Below the pieces are notes generated by a model. That model saw nothing but the letters and a program-made list of their open reading frames with translations, was not told the origin of the DNA and ran no database searches. From the NCBI GenBank assembly GCA_025200525.1, contig CM045768.1:45045022-45109021 (forward strand): DNA of 64,000 nt, in the 5' to 3' direction. How positions within the stretch are numbered: position 1 is the first letter of the stretch; each line of letters begins with the position of its first letter. Of the stretch, positions 26,198 to 37,514 are shown in pieces. The position numbers were made by a program, and so were the translations under genes. This stretch comes from Camellia lanceoleosa. Taxonomy: Eukaryota > Streptophyta > Magnoliopsida > Ericales > Theaceae.

Positions 26198-29100
26198 ATG
26201 ACATTGCCCCCGAGAGTCTGCCCTTTTATTAGGGAGATCATGCCGGTACATATGCTTCATGAACGTTTTTCGTCGTTTCACTTTGGGTTCAATGACCGCA
26301 CCGGGAATTTTCTTCATGAGGCCGGGGCGGACACCTCTCTCATGATGCACGAGAGGTATTTTACTTTATTTTCTGCATTTTTCGTGCATTTTGTAACTTT
26401 GCCATGCTTGAACACACAGTTTTAGCTTATGACATAGTACTTTGCCTGCATCCTGAACATGTAGTTTAAACACTTGAATTGCTGAACACACGGCTCATTG
26501 ACTGATTGTGAACACACGGTACACATTAGTTAAGAATTGCACACACGGCTCAAACACTGATTTGTCGAACACACAGCCCGAATTTTGAAAGTGAACACAC
26601 AGCACACACTGACTAAGAGTAGAACCCATGACCCAAACTCGATTTTACGAGCCACAGTTCAAGTTAATGGTGAACACATAGCCCACACTGATTGAGAGTA
26701 GAGAGTAGAACGCACAGTCCCAAACTCCGATTCTTTGCACATGCAGTCCAAGTTGATGGTGAACACACAGCCCACACTGATTGAGAGTAGAACACACAGT
26801 CCCAAACTTCGATTTTTCTGAACACGCGGTCCAAGTTGATGGTGAACACACAGTCCACATTGATTGAGAGTAGAACACACAGCCCTAAACTCTGATTTTT
26901 CTGAACACGCGGTCCAAGTTGATGGTGAACACCGGCCCTTGATTGAGAGTAGAACACCTGACCCTAAACTCGATTTTTTGAACCGCAGTCAAGTTGATGG
27001 TGAACACACGGCCCTGCGATTAAGATTTGAACACGCATCCCAAAACAGTTCTTGAACCATGACCCAAATTTGATGTGAATACACACTTGATTAAGATTTG
27101 AACCATGACCCAAAACAGTTCTTGAACCATGACCCGGGTTTGAAGTAAACACACACCCATGATTGAGATTGAACCACGACCCAAAAACAGTTCTTGAACC
27201 GTAGCCCGGGTTTGAAGTGAACACCACGGCAATGATTGAGAATTGAACCATGACCCAAAACCGAGTTCTTGAACACATGACCCAAATTTGAAGTGAACAC
27301 CGACATCGATTGAGAATTTGAACACGCAGACCCAAAACAGTTACTAAACCATGACCCAGTTTGAGGTGAACACACGCCATCGAGTAAGATTTGAACCATG
27401 ACAAAACACAGTTCTTGAACCACCTTGACCCAGTTTGAGGTGAACACGGCCATTGAAAGTAAGATTTGAACCATGACCCAAAACAGTTCTTGAACCATGA
27501 CCCAGTTTGAAGTGAACCTGAGCCTGAGTAAGATTTGAACCATGACCCAAAACCAGTTCTTGAACCATGACCCAGTTGAAGTGAACACCACATTATGATT
27601 TAGATTTGAACCGCGACCCAAAACATAGATTCTTGAACCATGACCCGGGTTTGAAGTGAACACATTCAAAACAGAGTTCTTGAACACGCAAACCAGTTAA
27701 GAATTTGAACACGCATGACCCAAAACAGTTCTTGAACACGAGACCCAGTTGAAGTGAACCATGACCCGATTTCATTTCATTTGCACCTGACTATTTCACT
27801 TCATTTGTACACGCTTCTTCATTTTATTGTGTCTTGAACACATGTATTCATTACGAATCTGGTGGCTCTCGCCGTCTTGAGGAATCTGACTCTACCGCAT
27901 GAGACCTGTTGAGCTTCAGTGTCGGGATCTGGTCGATCTAGCAGGTTGAGCGTGCGTGGGATTATCACGTTGTCTGCCGGCAAGACTTTGTTAAATTGCT
28001 TTGGTGGAGATGGTGGGACACCCCCAATTCCTTCCCCTTTTTACGCCGGGGATATGACCATGACTCCGCTGGACTTTGCCGTACTTACCGGCCTAGACAT
28101 AGGCGGTTGGCCCATACCTTATGACGAGGATATGGGAGAGTGGAAGGCCGCTTGGACACATCTATTGGGGGCTCGCCCACCTGTAGACAGAGCTTCCGGG
28201 AGAGTCCCACAGTTCTCTTCCGTTTTGGAGGCTGGAGATGGAGCTGAGTCTCGAGGAGGTTGAGCGATGCGCCGTGGCTTCCTTATGTTCCTCTTTGGCA
28301 CCACTCTATTTGCCGATAGGGGGAACACTGTCGGGTTGTATCTTCTGAGTGCCCTAGTGGACCTATCACAGGTCAGTCGATATGACTGGGGTGGTGCTGG
28401 CCTGGCTACCCTCTATTGTTACATGAGTACAGCCTCTCGCGGGCGGGGAGACTTACTTGGCGGCTATTGGAGAGCCTGGGAGGTACGTTTTTTCCTTTTG
28501 ATTTACATTTCTGCTCCTTATTACTTGTTCATTGCACACACGGCGCACTTTGCACTCTGTATTCTGCCTTTAGCACTTTGTTTTCATATTCTGCGCTGCT
28601 TTTCTCAGCTATGGGTGTACGTATACTTTCCCACATTAGCCCCGGAGATGGAGGTGGCAGGAATCCTTACGACTCCGTTTTCGCTGGTATTCGAGGGTGA
28701 GCACCGACCGAGAGCTCGAGAGACTCTCTTCTACCTGCGACAGTATTTTGATCTTGTCTTGGACGACGAGGTATTCGAACTCTAAGTTCCTTTCATTTTC
28801 ATCTTTGATCTGCCCTGTATATTCCTGATTTCTGATCGATTTATGCACTGGTTATCCGCAGATTACTTGGCAGCCTTGGGCGATCTTTGGTGATGGTCTC
28901 TGACATCAGTATCCCAGGGGATCGGGTAATTCCCAGTATAGGTTCCTTCTCGAAGGACCAGTTGGTAGGGCATGGTTCTTGGGGGAACGCTTTCTGCGTC
29001 AGGTGTGAATGCGATTCTCGGGACCCTCTGCTGTACCTCCGGCCACTATGCGGACCGCCGATAGACTATCTTCAGAGGTCATTAGTGCTATCACAGGCAC

Positions 29101-30156
29101 CGATGCTTTGTTACATCTCATGGAAGGGACTCGCCACCTATCGTCGTATATATCGATGCCCCCATTGGCGAGTCGTGCTCGTCACGGAGGCCTCTTGATG
29201 TACCATCTTCGAGTCGTGCGGTGCTACGGATATCCCTCCTCTAGCGGTGGTGCATCTAGGGGTAGAGGTAGTTCGATTCCTCCGATCCCTCCGTCTCTTC
29301 ATCATCCTGGGTGGCCAGACATGCTGACCGAGTTGACGAGTTGGCGGTTCGGGACTCCTTACCAGGTCTCGTTAGAGCCTTCTCTTCCTGACCATAGATA
29401 TGTCAGAGACCCTGATTCACCCCCGGTATGTTTTACAGCTTTGATCTATCAGTCAGATTACTTGGACATTCGTTCCCTCACTGATAGTTTTGCATTTGTA
29501 TTTGCGACCTCGATTGAGTACACCTGACGAGTACTTTCGGGATCTTGGCCACATTCGAGGGCATGATCCTCTACGGAGGGAAGCACGATGGCCATCATGG
29601 GTGTCTGTATTATCCGTCTTCCTTGTATTTAGCATATTTACGATGACACGCTAGTTTTGAACATCTTCTTTGTATTGATAGCATGTGGAGCACATCTGGC
29701 ACACACCCCACTCGCATATTGTACTTGCATCTGCTTTTCATATTTGAACTGATGTATTGAACTCTTCACTTTCAGATACCTCCCGTGTATGCTCCGTCGC
29801 GGGCCGGGCCACCCGGGCCTTCTCAGGGAGATCGAGGTACTAGACCTGTTCATGGTACTAGGCCATCTGGGCCTTTTCGAGGAGCTGGGCCATCTAGGCC
29901 TTTTCGAGGAGCTCGAGGAGCAGGGTCGTCTCGCAGATGCAGGGCACCCATTATTGAGGAGGAGGAGGAGGTCGCAGACTGTGAGTCAGAGACATCTGTT
30001 GGGGAGGGAGGCTTCGGTCTTGGTTCCGGGAGTGGAGACGAGGCTGAGGGGGACCCGGAGGATGATAGCTCTGACCCGGATGGTGATGATGGTGCAGAGG
30101 TTATCCCGCAGAAGAGGATGAGAGGGCCTCTTCATTCCCGTTCCCGAGAATATTGA
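26198..30156 (+). pseudogene. Antisense gene 1: plant mobile domain (PMD) protein
   Basis: An additional ORF on the strand opposite to gag-pol. Exon pieces: about 26120-26355 (candidate start MTLPPRVCPF at 26198), 27919-28482, 28610-28770, 28861-29420 and 29777-30156, separated by GT-AG-like introns. The PMD core is visible: MTMTPLDFAVLTGLDIGG, then NTVGLYLLSALVDLSQVSRY with WGGAGLATLYCYMSTASR, then WVYVYFPTLAP. PMD is known from plant transposon-derived proteins such as MAIN/MAIL and from antisense ORFs of Tat retrotransposons. The C-terminus is Pro/Gly/Arg-rich then strongly acidic (IIEEEEEVADCE) and ends HSRSREY. Frameshifts near 28255 and between 29200 and 29530 suggest decay. Its role in the element is unknown. 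Confidence 0.8.
26430..27775. repeat. Tandem repeats (~83 bp, then ~75 bp) in an intron of antisense gene 1
   Basis: First array: GTTGATGGTGAACAC recurs at 26752, 26835, 26918 and 26993, each with 'attgagagtagaacacacag' and 'aacacgcggtccaa'. Second array, about 27020-27760: 'aaaacagttcttgaaccatgacccgg' with 'ttgaagtgaacac' recurs about every 70-80 bases, roughly nine times. Both share the GAACACAC/GAACCATGACCC theme, so one probably derived from the other. The long minus-strand ORFs here are repeat translations only. Confidence 0.9.
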
Positions 30157-30777
30157 TGCTATTTCCTGCTTTATTTTACTTTTTGCTAGTAGTTTGTAGC
30201 ACCTTGCATAGTGTTAGGCAGTTTTATTTTTGTAAAACTTGTACCTTTACTTTGCTGTAAAACATGATGGAATGAAACAGCTTTTGAAAAGATGTTTGCA
30301 TTTGAAATTCTTAGCATAGCAACGCATCATTTTGCACAAAATGGAATTGAATGAAAATGTGCCTTGTGTATTTACCGGGTCAGGTAATGAACCGACGCAA
30401 CAAATCAAAACTCGACTTCCTAAGAAATAACAGAATCTTAGCAAGTTTACAACTCGATAAGCAAAGTACAATAATGTTAACGACTCAACAAACAAGACTC
30501 AACAAAATCGCGTAAACAAAAAGTAATAACTCAAAACACAAAATGCGACAGCTCGACAAAACTTACAACTTGATAAACAAAACAACAACTCGATAAGCAA
30601 AAAAATACAACAAAGCGTACTTCGGACGGACGATATGGATGATGGAATGTATCCGAAACTAAGAGAAATGGAGGCCTTCGATATTCCCGATGCGTGAAAG
30701 TGCCTCAAATTTCCTTCCGGAGGGCAAAACAGGACCAATGAGGATGGTGAGCCATATTTGCTTTTGGGGATTGGAGG

Positions 30778-30879
30778 GTGGCCGGCCTGCTAGAAAAGGT
30801 GGCCGGTCGGCCCCCCGTTCCTGCAACTTCTAGAATCGTGACACGTGTCCTCGAATAGTGTTTTACCCCCCCTATAAAG
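30778..30879 (+). promoter_or_regulatory. Promoter of antisense gene 2: GGCCGG cluster, G-box, TATA box
   Basis: In order: GGTGGCCGGCCTGC (30778-30790) and GGTGGCCGGTCGGCC (to 30811), a G-box GACACGTGTCC (ACACGTGT core at 30841-30848), then CTATAAAG (30872-30879). The ATG of antisense gene 2 follows at 30924. A compact and convincing plant-type promoter. Confidence 0.68.
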
Positions 30880-30923
30880 CTCCGACCTTGGAATTCATTC
30901 ATTTCATCACTGCTTTGTGCAAA

Positions 30924-32158
30924 ATGGAGGCATTTCTCGCAGAAAATCTCACATCTTGGATCTCTTCTCTGGACGGCTCGGAAAAGTTGAACTTTCGAGG
31001 TTTCGGCTTGAATGCACTATTCATCTGGTAGGACTCCTACATCTTCCTTTCCTCCATGCCGCGATGAGATTTTGGAACCCACCTTGACGCCGTCTTGACC
31101 GGAGGGCAAAAGGTATGTCCTACTTTTGAAGATTTTCAAGCTTTGATGGAGTCTGAACGCTCGGAAGAGATCTTGCCTCAGTCTCGTTTTGGCCATGCCC
31201 AAGCTTTGGGGCAGATGTGCGGTCTCAACGCGCATGATGCTCGATCTCTGATTGGTAATGGGATGTTGGATATCCCGAGCCTGATTTACCGATTCTCTGA
31301 TGCCGGTGACCGCATCAACCATCATTGGCAAGGTTTCCGACAACATGCCCTCTGCTTGTGCGTGCTATCTCATTTTCTGTTTGTCTCGGGCTCCGGAAGG
31401 GCTAGCATCCGTTTGATTGAAGTCGCTCAAGGCTTGAGGGAAGGAAAGAGCTGTACCGCCATGACATTGGCCGAGACGCTGCTAGGTTTGGATGCCTTCT
31501 ACCGCCAAGAGACAACCAGGTTTGCGGGGAGTCCACTACTGCTGCAGGTAATGTTTCCCACCCAAGCTCACATATGTGTTTGCTCACATCACTCGGCCCT
31601 CAGGCTCGGTTTTTCTCACAAAACCCTCATCTCACTTTTTTTTTTTTTTCTCATCGCACATCTCTCTATTCTTTATTCTCTCATTTTTCATCTTTCCCCA
31701 GATATGGTTGATGGATAAATTGCAAGTTGTGGACTCTTGCCACCTTACTCGGCCATGACTACTTCTTTCGACAACGCCTGGTTGACGCCCTTGATGAGGG
31801 ATGGTGGTTTGAATGGATGTGCAACTTGTCAGCTGAACACATTGCTTGGCGCTGTCCTTGGCTTAACCTTCCGGCGATGAGCTATAGCATGTTCCAAGAT
31901 AGTGGGATCCGTTTGATTGGCTTGACCCATTGTGTATTCTATTTCCCATTCCGTATCCTGCGCCAATTTGGTCATGATCAGACTTGCCCTCCGGAGGGGA
32001 TTGAATACCCGGTCACTTTCCTGGTTCGAGGTGCACACCTTGCTCGACATACTACGGCCTGGAGGACTAGAGAGCTCCTGTTCCCTGCCCCTGTTTTCAG
32101 TTGCACTTTATCTGACGAGTGCTGGGATTGGCTTAACGAAGAAGCCTGTTGGGCCTAG
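30924..32158 (+). pseudogene. Antisense gene 2: DUF7745-like retroelement-associated protein
   Basis: Starts MEAFLAENLTSWISSLDG at 30924, about 45 bases after a TATA box. The frame shifts near 31030, is open from 31095 to the donor at 31548 (CTGCAG then GTAATG), and resumes after the CCCCAG acceptor at 31702 with IWLMDKLQVVD; another shift lies near 31740. Motifs such as LCVLSHFLFVSG, WWFEWMCNLSAEHIAWRCPW and FPFRILRQFGHDQ follow the pattern of the plant DUF7745 family, which I associate with retroelement and transposon ORFs; the family name is from memory. No catalytic function is known. It lies tail-to-tail with the integrase end. Confidence 0.65.
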
Positions 32159-32944
32159 GTTGGCATCGGAGGCTTCAACTAGCTCTGGCGGCGCGGACAT
32201 CGACTTGACTATGCCCAGTTTATTGCTTTATTAGTACTTTCAAGTTTTCGTTATGAGTGTAATAAAAAGCAACTTCAATTGTATGCAAAAGCGAGAGAAC
32301 TCTGTTTTGAAATCAAAGAAATTGAAGGTTGTGGTACTGAAAATTCTCCGTTTTGGTCCAAAAATGGTCTTAGTTGTGAAAAGATTAATTTGAACAAAGT
32401 CAACTTTTATTAAAACTTTTGAAAACTATTTTCGATATGGATCAGAATTGGACACGCCTGAGATCTGTCACTGAGATGCACAACCCCAGATCCTAGCAAC
32501 TGGAAAGTTGCCCCTAGTTTGAATGGTGCCGCGGCCATTCATAGCAACGGAAAGTTGCCCCTAGTCTGAATAACACTGTACCGGAGATCACGATAAGTGC
32601 TGATGAACAGAGATGACTGAGGTGATCAAATGGACAAAGTTCATCGGGGAAAAGATTGAAATTTGAACTTGAGGATGAAGGCGCCTCGTATCCCATAGAT
32701 GGGAATCAAGCCTTCGTAGTTCGGGCTTGGGTTACTTCGAATATTTTACTCTCCTTTTGCGCTCTAATTTTTGCCAAGGCCGCCCTTTGCGGGTTTTCAA
32801 CCTTCTTGCTCGGTTTTATAATTTCAAATTTTCTATGCTCTGAATTTTGCCTAGGTCGCCCTTTCGGGTTTTCGGCCTAGCGAGCCTCTCGAGGTAATAT
32901 TTCTTCAACTTGTCCATGTTGATCGATTGAAAACTCTAAGCCAT
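32159..32944. other. Spacer between antisense gene 2 and integrase
   Basis: Noncoding region where the two transcription units converge. It has a short duplication 'agcaactggaaagttgcccctagt' (32496 and 32542, 45-base spacing) and 'ttgccaaggccgccctt..gggttttc' repeated near 32770 and 32848. No gene seen. Confidence 0.5.
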
Positions 32945-34056
32945 CTAGATCCATCGAACCACGCTCCACGGCAGTTGACTTGATAATGTAGGGACCCGGT
33001 CAATTGGAGTGCGAACTTGCCTTGGGTCGTGGATGGGAGCTCGGTTGTCTTTGAGTACCAAATCTCCTTCTTTCAAATTCCTGGACTTAACCTTCTTGTT
33101 AAAAGCCCGGGCAATTCTGCGTTGATAACCTTGGATGTGGTACAGTGCTTTCAGCTTTCTTTCATCGAAAAGCATGAGTTCCTCAAATCTGTTTTGCTGC
33201 CAATCTGCTTCGGCTATCTGGCACTCGACCAATACTCGTAATGACGAGACCTCAATCTCAATAGGCAGAACGACCTCCATCCCATAAACCAATGAGTACG
33301 GAGTCGCCCCGGTAGAAGTTCTGATTGAAGTCCTGTAGCCCCACAGAGCGAATGGCAGCTTATCTGGCCAGTCCCGATAGGTTTCCACCATCTTCTGTAG
33401 TATGCGCTTGATGTTCTTGTTGGCGGCCTCAACTGCTCCGTTGGTTTGCGGCCGGTAAGTAGACGACTTATGAAAAGCCACATTGTATTTCTCCAACAAA
33501 TCGATCACCTCCTTCTTGAAGTGGGAACCATTATGCAAACGATTTCATTTGGGACTCGTGGCGACGAGATAATGTTGTTTCGATAAATTTTGCTACATCT
33601 GAAGCCTTCAATACTACATAAGATTGGGCCTCAACCCACTTTGTGAAATAATCTATCGCTACTAAGATGAACTCATGCCCATTCGACCCCTTTGGCGTAA
33701 CGACTCGATTACATCAATTCCCAGACGAAAACGGCCATGGCGAAGTCATGTTGCGACTTTGATGGCGGGATGTTCATGCGATTTGCATGAATTTGACACT
33801 TGTGACATCGCCGGATGAAGCCAATACAATCCTCCTCCATGGTGGACCAGTAATAACCTTGTCTAAGGATCTTCCGTGCCAACATTACCCCATTCATGTG
33901 TGCGCCACATTCACCCCCGTGGATGGCTTCCATCAGACGCTTTGACTCTTCAGCATCAACGCACAGTTTATGCATTCCCAGATGACCCCGTTTATCTGAT
34001 TTACCCCGCAGATGATGCGAATCGCCATTCTTCGATTGCCCTCTTGTCTTTGACAT
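32945..34056 (-). pseudogene. Integrase of the 26.5-kb element
   Basis: Retroviral-type integrase that would insert the cDNA. The zinc-binding HHCC domain is seen near 33800-33930: IHGGECGAHMNG with CHKCQIHANRMN. The core follows after a frameshift near 33710, with AIDYFTKWVEAQ containing the first catalytic Asp. The second Asp, normally in the (S/T)DNG motif, is His here (HNGSHF, codon 33535-33533). The Glu is in YRPQTNGAVEAANK, then the C-terminal part WGYRTSIRTSTGATPYSLVY. At least two frameshifts plus the lost Asp mean it is inactive. Confidence 0.9.
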
Positions 34057-34125
34057 TTACCTGGCGGGTATGCTTCTTTCTCTAAAGTTCGGATGTCGTA
34101 ATACCGGGGTGTTAAGTCACGAACT

Positions 34126-34629
34126 TCATCTATGGTGCAATCGACTCATAGGCGGTGCAAATTTACGGTCAATGATGACGGACGCATTCGGACTCCACGG
34201 GATGTCTATCATAGAAGATAGAGTTGCTAAAGAATCTGCGAACCTGTTGTTCTCTCTTAGTAGATGAGTAAAACTTAGCTTCTCAAACCGAGGAATCAGC
34301 AAATCCAAGGTTTGGTGATACATCATCATCTTTTCCTCTTTCACTTTCCAGTCTCCTTTAGCTTGAGACACAACAAGGTTCGAATCCCCAATAACGTCCA
34401 GTCGTCTTGCCCCTAGTTCCAGGGCTGCTTCTAGACCAGCGATACACGCCTCATATTCTGCTTCATTGTTCGAGACTTTGAACTGGAGCTTGAAGGCTAG
34501 AGGAATACGGGAATTGTCGGGTGCTATCAGCAACACTCCTATCCCATACCCATGTTGATTTGACGCTCCGTCAAAATACATCGTCCAAGTTTCTTCGTCG
34601 ATATGCAGAATTGATTCATCCGGGAACAA
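34126..34629 (-). pseudogene. Second RNase H domain (archaeal-type aRH) of the 26.5-kb element
   Basis: An extra RNase H besides the usual gypsy RNase H, as known for Tat-lineage elements. The four acidic residues are visible: YFDGASN (Asp), NNEAEYEA (Glu), IGDSNLVV (Asp) and NRFADSLA (Asp). The frame is open for 167 residues, making this the best-preserved pol domain of the element. It lies between the gypsy RNase H and the integrase. Confidence 0.88.
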
Positions 34630-34648
34630 ATATTCAACTGCTTCATCC

Positions 34649-35137
34649 TCAACGGGTGGTCGGCAAGGAACTCGCCCTTTGCTCTTCCTTTCTTGACTTG
34701 CGTGTCACGTACGTGAGATCAAATTCGGAGAGCAACAGCAACCAACGAGCTAGCCTACCCGTAAGTGCTGGTTTCTCGAAGAGATATTTGATGGGATCAA
34801 GTTGCGAAACCAACATTACAGAGTGAGCTAACAGGTAGTGCCGCAGCTTCCTGGTAGCCCATACCAGAGCCAAGCAAGCCTTTTCCAGCGATGTATATCG
34901 GGTCTCATACTCCAACATCTTTTTGCTCAAATAATAGATGGCTTTTTCCACCTTATCTCCTGATTCTTGTGCAAGCATGCAGCCCATTGTAGTTTGATCC
35001 AGCGGATACAAAATCAACAGTTTCACGGTTACGGTGGCGATAAAAGCGGGAGTTACGTAGATATTCTTTAATCTGTTCAAATGCAGCTTGACATCGGCCA
35101 TCCCATTGGAACTTCTTTCCTTTCTTGAGAAGGCCAA
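34649..35137 (-). pseudogene. Gypsy RNase H domain of the 26.5-kb element
   Basis: RT-associated RNase H. The motifs YYLSKKMLEYETRYTSLEKA, WATRKLRHYLLAH and LARWLLLLSEFDLTYV are typical of Ty3/gypsy polyproteins. The beginning (LILYPLDQTTMGCMLAQ) has a changed first motif compared with the usual LYLAVSDxAVGAVL pattern. Open frame but shifted relative to RT upstream. Confidence 0.88.
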
Positions 35138-36257
35138 AAGTGGTTCTAAGTCAAGGTTAATTTTGAAATAAACCGTCTTATGAATTGCACTTTACCCGAA
35201 AGCCTCGCACTTCCTTTTAGGTCCTTGGTGGTGGCATTTCTAAGATGGCCTTGATTTTGGAAGGTCGACCTCGATGCCTTTGTGTGTCGAAACCCTAGCA
35301 TTTTTCCCATTGTAACACCAAACATACATTTCGAGGGTTTAGCATGGCAGGAATTCCACGATCCTTTGAAAAAACTTGTGCAAAGGCGGTGTAGTGGCCC
35401 TCTCTTTCTTTGGACTTGACAATCATGTCCACATACACCTCAACCTCTTTGTGGATCATATCATGTAGTATTGTGGTCGGCCCGTTGATAAGTAGCTCCG
35501 GCATTCTTCAAGCCAAGCGGCATTACCCGATAGCGATATGTTCCCCACGGGGTGGTGAATCGATCTTTTCTCTCTTCTGGCGCCATCACTATCTGGTTGT
35601 ATCCCGAGAAGCCATCCATGAATGAGAGCAATGCATGCCTGGCGTAAAATCTACCAACTCATCGATGTGCGGTAAGGAAAGTCGTCGCCGGACTAGCTCT
35701 GTTCAAATCACGAAGTCTACACACACGGATCCTGCCATCTTTCTTGACACGAACAATGTTGGCCAACCAAGTTGGATATTGAGATACGGCGAGGAAGCTG
35801 CGTCGATTTGCTTGGTGACCTCTTCCTTAATCTTAAGAGCCCAATCGGCGGATCATACGAGTTTACGCTTGGCCGGTCGGGCCTCGGGGTAAAGGGGATC
35901 CGATCTTTGTACAATCTCGGGATCGATTCCGGGCATGTCTTCGTAGGACCACGCGAAAACATCTTTGAAATCTTTTAATAAAGCGACTAAGCGCTCACGT
36001 TCCTCCGAAGACAACGTGGACCCGATCTGGACCAGCCGCGGGTCCTCCTCAGTACCAATGTTCACGGTAATGATTTCATCCATTAACGGTTTGACAAATC
36101 TCTCTTGCTCTTGCTCAATTAAACGTTGTAAAACCGGAGGAACTTCGTCCTCGTCGTTTTGATCAAAATTTTGAAAGTCTGAATTAATGCAATAAATTAG
36201 GGGCACAGAAAAGTATTCGGAAACCACATTCACCTCATTCTCATTAAGTTCATCCAA
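35138..36257 (-). pseudogene. Reverse transcriptase of the 26.5-kb element
   Basis: The RT region begins with the Tat-type leader (FKDVFAWSYEDMPGIDPEI at about 35950, then PLYPEARPAKRKL) and continues through shifted frames with VTKQIDAA and VCVDF near 35720. The catalytic box reads VYVDMIVKSK (35440-35415): one of the two Asp codons of the YVDD motif is missing. Stops and frameshifts are frequent between 35140 and 35850. Confidence 0.85.
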
Positions 36258-36845
36258 ATCGTCCGATTCATTGGTTACAACAGACTCAAATGAAAAGGAA
36301 AAAGATGACCTGGACAGGACTGTGGCATCCGGGTTAACATCCCAGAGTGCAGACTTCGGACTCGGTCAGCTGGAATCGATTCGACTCCACAGACTCGGTG
36401 GAATCAGATTCGGCTCACTACTGACCGTCTTTCTTGGACAAAAATCCTCCTCGTCTTGCCAAGTGAGAGAGGTGCGATTGATGCATCCAAGATAGGCTGG
36501 TGGTCGGCTCATGGCCGTTTCATCCCCAATCATGGAAACCACGGTTATCCCCAAGCACTCTTGGTCGACGGAGGATCGAGAGAGAGACATGCGATGCTAC
36601 CCCCATTTCCAATTTTGTGCCCTCAGGATCCACTGCCTTATTCTGCTCAACCTCAGTTGTTGGGTCTGTCTGCTTTGTGGCAACATCATCCCCGGATAGT
36701 TGCAGGTCGAAGAAGATTTCGAAACCTGGTACGCGCTTCTTCTCCGCGTTTAACTATGGCTCTGAAGCCGCAAAATGGAAAGTCCTCCCCTCCGGACCAG
36801 CGTCTGTTGAGGTACCTGGATGAGCCTATGCATTAAATCAAAAAC

Positions 36846-37510
36846 TTCGGCTGCCCGCTCTCAGCTCTACCGACCAATTCCTTACCTTTCCTCACCCAGT
36901 CTTCGTTGGTGGGCAGATAACCCAGCACAAAGGTATGCGGGTTGTGTGGCATTTCGCCAATCTTTGCGACTCCTTTCTGCCGCTCCTTCCTAATCCCATC
37001 CGGGAATATGTTGTAGCTTGTTCATGAGGTAGACGGATTGAGCAGCAGCGTACACACCTTCATTCCTGACCATAATATTCTCAGACTACGGGCCTCGCCA
37101 AAGTGAACCTCGATAAGAACACATCCTCGGTGCCGTGCTCGATCTCCAAAAGCGTAGACACTTCGGCGGTGGATGGATGGATGAATTTCAAAACAATTGC
37201 AACCCCTTCCGTGAGGGTATTTCAACATCCGTGCGAGTGGAAGAGCGCTTTTACTTGGTGCAACCACGGCCGCCCAAGAGCAAGTTGAAGGTTGAGGAAC
37301 GTCCAAGACATGAAATTCAATGTCATGTTGTCTGGACCAACACAGGTCTGAACCTTGACATCCCCATCACTTCCCTCTTGGTATTATCATAAGCTCGATC
37401 ACCGAGTGGTTGGTATGAAGTCTGCGGGTTTTAACCCGATTGCATATGCCTTAATCTAGGCGGAACATTGATAGCAGAACCGGTATCAATAAGTACCACG
37501 GTATCCACTT
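36846..37510 (-). pseudogene. Aspartic protease region of the 26.5-kb element
   Basis: The active-site motif VLIDTGSAINV is encoded near 37500-37460 on the minus strand, followed by RAYDNTKREVMG and then FHVLDVPQPST and FPHGRG-like KYPHGRG blocks, as in Tat-lineage proteases that process Gag-Pol. Stops near 37510 and 37420 break the frame. The stretch 36258-36845 between protease and RT has no clear domain; in Ogre elements an intron lies here. Confidence 0.75.
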
Positions 37511-37514
37511 ATCT

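Noticed and set aside
26645..27775. Long overlapping minus-strand ORFs of 60-209 codons
   Set aside because: They are translations of the 83- and 75-bp tandem repeats in several frames; they have no start context or known domain.
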